A stretch of DNA of 64,000 nt from UBA7446 sp964014735 (GTDB lineage Bacteria > Bacteroidota > Bacteroidia > Flavobacteriales > Flavobacteriaceae), in assembly GCA_964014735.1 (NCBI GenBank), contig CAXHBH010000003.1, positions 42,392 to 106,391 of the forward strand, in the 5' to 3' direction. Position numbers and translations under genes: made by a program. Shown piece by piece: positions 61,552-64,000 of this stretch (the first letter of the stretch is position 1; each line of letters starts with the position of its first letter). The notes below the pieces were generated by a model. It was not told the DNA's origin, did no database searches, and worked only from the letters and a program-made list of their open reading frames with translations.

Positions 61552-62742
61552 ATGCCGATAATTTCAAAAAAAGGTGCAAACTTGCCCTCCTCGCCCATTA
61601 GAAAGCTAGCCAAACAAGCAGATATGGCCAAGGCACGTGGGATAGATGTATTTCATCTCAACATTGGACAACCTGATTTATCGAGCCCTAAAAGTGCATT
61701 GAAGGCCATTCGAAACTTTTCTCATGATATTATAGCATATGGTCCATCTGAGGGGACTGCTTCATTTCGTCACAAACTTGTTTCATATTACCAACAGCAT
61801 AACATTGAAATTGATGCGGACGACATTTTGGTAACCACAGGGGCCAGTGAAGCCATTATCATGGCATTAGATTGCATTACAAACGAAGGTGATGAGCTTA
61901 TCATTCCAGAACCTTTTTACGCCAACTATGAAACATTTGCTGCTGCATGTGGGGTTAAGGTTGTGGGTATTCCATCATCTTTTGAAAGTCAGTTCTCTCT
62001 CCCAGATATCGAAACGATAGCAGCAGCAATAACACCAAAAACAAGGGCACTTTTCATCTGCAATCCAAACAATCCATCTGGTCATGTTTACAGTAAAGAG
62101 GAGCTTGTATCTCTGGGACAGCTGGCTATCAATCACGATTTGTTCTTCATTGTTGATGAAGTGTATCGTGAGTTTGTTTATGACGGTCATGAGCACATTT
62201 CTGTGATCCAGTTAGAAAACCTATCGGAGCATGCCATACTCATCGACTCCATGTCTAAACGATACAGCATGTGCGGCGCCAGAATAGGATGTCTTATCAC
62301 AAAAAACAAGGAAGTGACCAATGCAGCGCTAAAGTTTGCTCAATCTAGATTATGTCCGCCTACAATAGCATTGCACGCGTCTGATGCTGCTCTTGATGAG
62401 CCGCATCAATATTTGGTTGACGCTATCGATGAATACCAAACCCGAAGAAAAGTTGTAATCGAGCATTTAAATAAAATTAAAGGTATATCGGTATACTTAC
62501 CCAAAGGGGCTTTTTACTGTTTAGTCAAACTTCCCGTTAAGGATAGCGATCATTTTGCAAAATGGATGCTCGAATCTTTCCAAAACAAAGGGGAAACGCT
62601 GATGGTAGCACCTGCAAATGGATTTTTTTCAGGTGATATTTCAGGGAAAGACATGATACGCATAGCTTTTGTGCTAAATTCAAAAAAACTTATTCGAGCC
62701 ATTACACTTTTAAAGCTTGGATTAGATGCTTATCAAAAGTAA
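61552..62742 (+). CDS. Class I/II pyridoxal-phosphate aminotransferase
   Basis: A 396-residue fold-type I enzyme. The substrate side includes NIGQPDLSSP and GPSEGTASFRHKL; cofactor residues are TTGASEAIIMALD, CNPNNPSGHVY, FIVDEVYREFVYDG and the PLP Lys in DSMSKRYSMCGARIG. Most similar to aspartate or aromatic aminotransferases of subgroup I-gamma. Amino acid unknown. It is followed four bases later by murB. Confidence 0.92.
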   Translation: MPIISKKGANLPSSPIRKLAKQADMAKARGIDVFHLNIGQPDLSSPKSALKAIRNFSHDIIAYGPSEGTASFRHKLVSYYQQHNIEIDADDILVTTGASEAIIMALDCITNEGDELIIPEPFYANYETFAAACGVKVVGIPSSFESQFSLPDIETIAAAITPKTRALFICNPNNPSGHVYSKEELVSLGQLAINHDLFFIVDEVYREFVYDGHEHISVIQLENLSEHAILIDSMSKRYSMCGARIGCLITKNKEVTNAALKFAQSRLCPPTIALHASDAALDEPHQYLVDAIDEYQTRRKVVIEHLNKIKGISVYLPKGAFYCLVKLPVKDSDHFAKWMLESFQNKGETLMVAPANGFFSGDISGKDMIRIAFVLNSKKLIRAITLLKLGLDAYQK

Positions 62743-62746
62743 GCCC

Positions 62747-63763
62747 ATGGGGAAAAAAAATAATGTTTCACTACGAGAATATAATACGTTTGGTGTTGCG
62801 GCATCTACGCCTCTTTTTGTTGAAGTAAAATCAAGTTTAGCCTTACAAGAAATACTAAAAGACGAAGCCTTCAAAGATGCCCTCATCCTAGGTGGTGGAA
62901 GCAATGTTCTATTTGTAAAAGATCTTTTAAGACCCGTTATTAAGATTTCAATTACAGGGATTCGCATCATAAACGAAAGCGAACGTATCGCAATAGTTTC
63001 AGCTGGTGCAGGGGTAGTTTGGCACGATTTGGTCACGTGGTGTGTTGCCAAGGGTTTAGGAGGTATAGAAAATTTAAGTCTAATCCCAGGGCTAGTTGGG
63101 GCCGCGCCAATCCAAAATATTGGAGCCTATGGCGTTGAGTTAAGTGATGTTTTTTACGATGCGGTTTGCATTAATCGCAAGACGAGGGAGTCCAAGATTT
63201 TTAATGCTAAAGACTGTGCCTTCGGATATAGAGAATCTGCCTTTAAAAATGTTTTAGAAGGTAAATATGTTATAACAGCGTTAAGGTTGGCTTTGACCAA
63301 AAAAAATCACAGCCTAAAAACAGAATACGGAAATGTAGAAAAAACATTAACAGAAATGGGTGTTAAAAAACCTAGTATTGAGGATATTGCCAAAGCAGTT
63401 ATCCAAATCCGAAAAAGTAAATTACCAGATCCAAGAAAACTAGGCAACGCGGGTAGTTTCTTTAAAAATCCTATTATTTCAAAGGTTGAATCCGCATGCT
63501 TACTTAAACAATTCCCTGATATGCCCCACTACCAAATAGATAACGCTTTTGATAAAATCCCTGCTGGTTGGCTAATTGAGCAAGCTGGATTTAAAGGACT
63601 CAAAAATGGAAAAGTAGGCATGCATGAGAAACAAGCCTTGGTATTGGTGAATTATGGAACCTCTTCTGGAAAAGTGCTGTGGAAACACGCCAAATATGTT
63701 ATGGAAGGCGTTGAAAAAAAGTTCGGCATTACATTAGAAATAGAAGTAGACTTAATATGTTAA
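62747..63763 (+). CDS. murB: UDP-N-acetylenolpyruvoylglucosamine reductase
   Basis: A 338-residue FAD enzyme making UDP-MurNAc. FAD-binding ILGGGSNVLFVKD and LSLIPGLVGAAPIQNIGAYGVEL, the catalytic Ser in GNAGSFFKNPII and C-terminal KHAKYVMEGVEKKFGITLE identify type I MurB. The ATG at 62747 (MGKKNNVSLREYNTFG) was preferred to one at 62726, which would overlap the aminotransferase by 17 bases. Confidence 0.96.
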   Translation: MGKKNNVSLREYNTFGVAASTPLFVEVKSSLALQEILKDEAFKDALILGGGSNVLFVKDLLRPVIKISITGIRIINESERIAIVSAGAGVVWHDLVTWCVAKGLGGIENLSLIPGLVGAAPIQNIGAYGVELSDVFYDAVCINRKTRESKIFNAKDCAFGYRESAFKNVLEGKYVITALRLALTKKNHSLKTEYGNVEKTLTEMGVKKPSIEDIAKAVIQIRKSKLPDPRKLGNAGSFFKNPIISKVESACLLKQFPDMPHYQIDNAFDKIPAGWLIEQAGFKGLKNGKVGMHEKQALVLVNYGTSSGKVLWKHAKYVMEGVEKKFGITLEIEVDLIC

Positions 63764-63782
63764 TTTTTAACTACTTTTAAAC

Positions 63783-63992
63783 ATGAAACTTTTTATAATA
63801 AGCTTTATACTTTTAGGTCTTGCTTTTGTCGGTATCGCCATTAAAATTTGGGCTAAAAAGGGAGGTGAATTTGCTGGGACTTGTGCAAGTCAAAGTCCTT
63901 TTCTAAATAAAGAGGGAGAGGCCTGTAGCCTATGTGGAAAGCTGTCGAATCAGCAAATGGACTGTGATCTTCCCAATCCAAAAAACAACTAA
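63783..63992 (+). CDS. Small membrane-anchored Cys-rich protein
   Basis: A 69-residue protein. An N-terminal membrane segment (about residues 2-24, FIISFILLGLAFVGIAIKIW) is followed by a conserved Cys-rich part FAGTCASQSPFLNKEGEAC-SLCGKL, with five Cys in all (TCAS, EACSLC, DCD). CxxC spacing (ACSLC) hints at metal or thiol chemistry. Similar proteins occur in other flavobacteria, often labelled membrane or secreted protein. No function is known. Confidence 0.75.
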   Translation: MKLFIISFILLGLAFVGIAIKIWAKKGGEFAGTCASQSPFLNKEGEACSLCGKLSNQQMDCDLPNPKNN

Positions 63993-64000
63993 TTCATTGG

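Overview
The window is chromosomal DNA of a member of the Bacteroidota, most likely a marine flavobacterium. Four things support this. Many genes lie behind a TAnnTTTG -7 box and lack a Shine-Dalgarno sequence. A remnant of a type IX secretion (T9SS) C-terminal sorting domain is present. Small Bacteroidota-specific proteins (DUF4295 after rpmG, DUF3467 after rpoC) sit in their usual places. Gene orders such as rpmB-rpmG-DUF4295-ftsY, rpsU-xerC-hpf-tRNAs-tuf and rsfS-ftsH-LUD-cdsA-psd are typical of the group. Most of the window is dense housekeeping DNA. No CRISPR array, intact insertion sequence or rRNA gene was seen.

Layout. 1-8.5 kb (minus strand): a truncated amidase lipoprotein, ftsY, DUF4295, rpmG, rpmB, cinA, a fumarylacetoacetate-hydrolase-like enzyme, an exonuclease, a 2-oxo-acid dehydrogenase E2, a glycosyltransferase and recR. 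8.5-16.8 kb: a sodium/solute symporter, fabH with a candidate ~135-nt RNA gene upstream, htpG, an AlkB-like dioxygenase, QueD-like and Idi enzymes, and prfC. 17-29.8 kb (minus): the transcription/translation core tuf-tRNA-Trp-secE-nusG-rplK-rplA-rplJ-rplL-rpoB-rpoC-DUF3467. 29.8-32.75 kb: a small AT-rich accessory island of hypothetical genes and gene fragments, lying between the tRNA-Thr/Gly/Tyr/Thr cluster and tuf, which normally adjoin. 33-39.3 kb (minus): hpf, xerC, rpsU (with a strong Shine-Dalgarno sequence), an acyl-CoA dehydrogenase, then a zone of gene decay containing a many-times-interrupted ComEA-like gene and a truncated DUF2851 gene around an alanine/glycine symporter and a PspC-like gene, and a rhodanese lipoprotein.

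39.3-47.4 kb (plus): a MarR regulator and a YceI protein, then a complete tryptophan operon, trpE-G-D-C-F-B-(mscL)-A. It is preceded by a leader peptide with tandem Trp codons and a textbook attenuator, which also carries a perfect 9-nt Shine-Dalgarno sequence with no start codon after it. mscL sits between trpB and trpA, and trpA appears to have its own promoter. 47.6-64 kb: yaaA, an RluA-family pseudouridine synthase, a PASTA protein, ddl, coaD, a NUDIX protein, pyrE, an SRPBCC protein, birA, rsfS, ftsH, a LUD protein, cdsA, psd, valS, a DUF1573 protein, a class I aminotransferase, murB and a small Cys-rich protein.

The signals most worth a second look are RNA-level: the promoter-to-terminator RNA unit upstream of fabH, the trp attenuator with its orphan Shine-Dalgarno sequence, the Shine-Dalgarno sequence on rpsU, and the long hairpin between rplL and rpoB. 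After these come the island at the tRNA-Thr/tuf junction and the two decayed genes at 36-39 kb.
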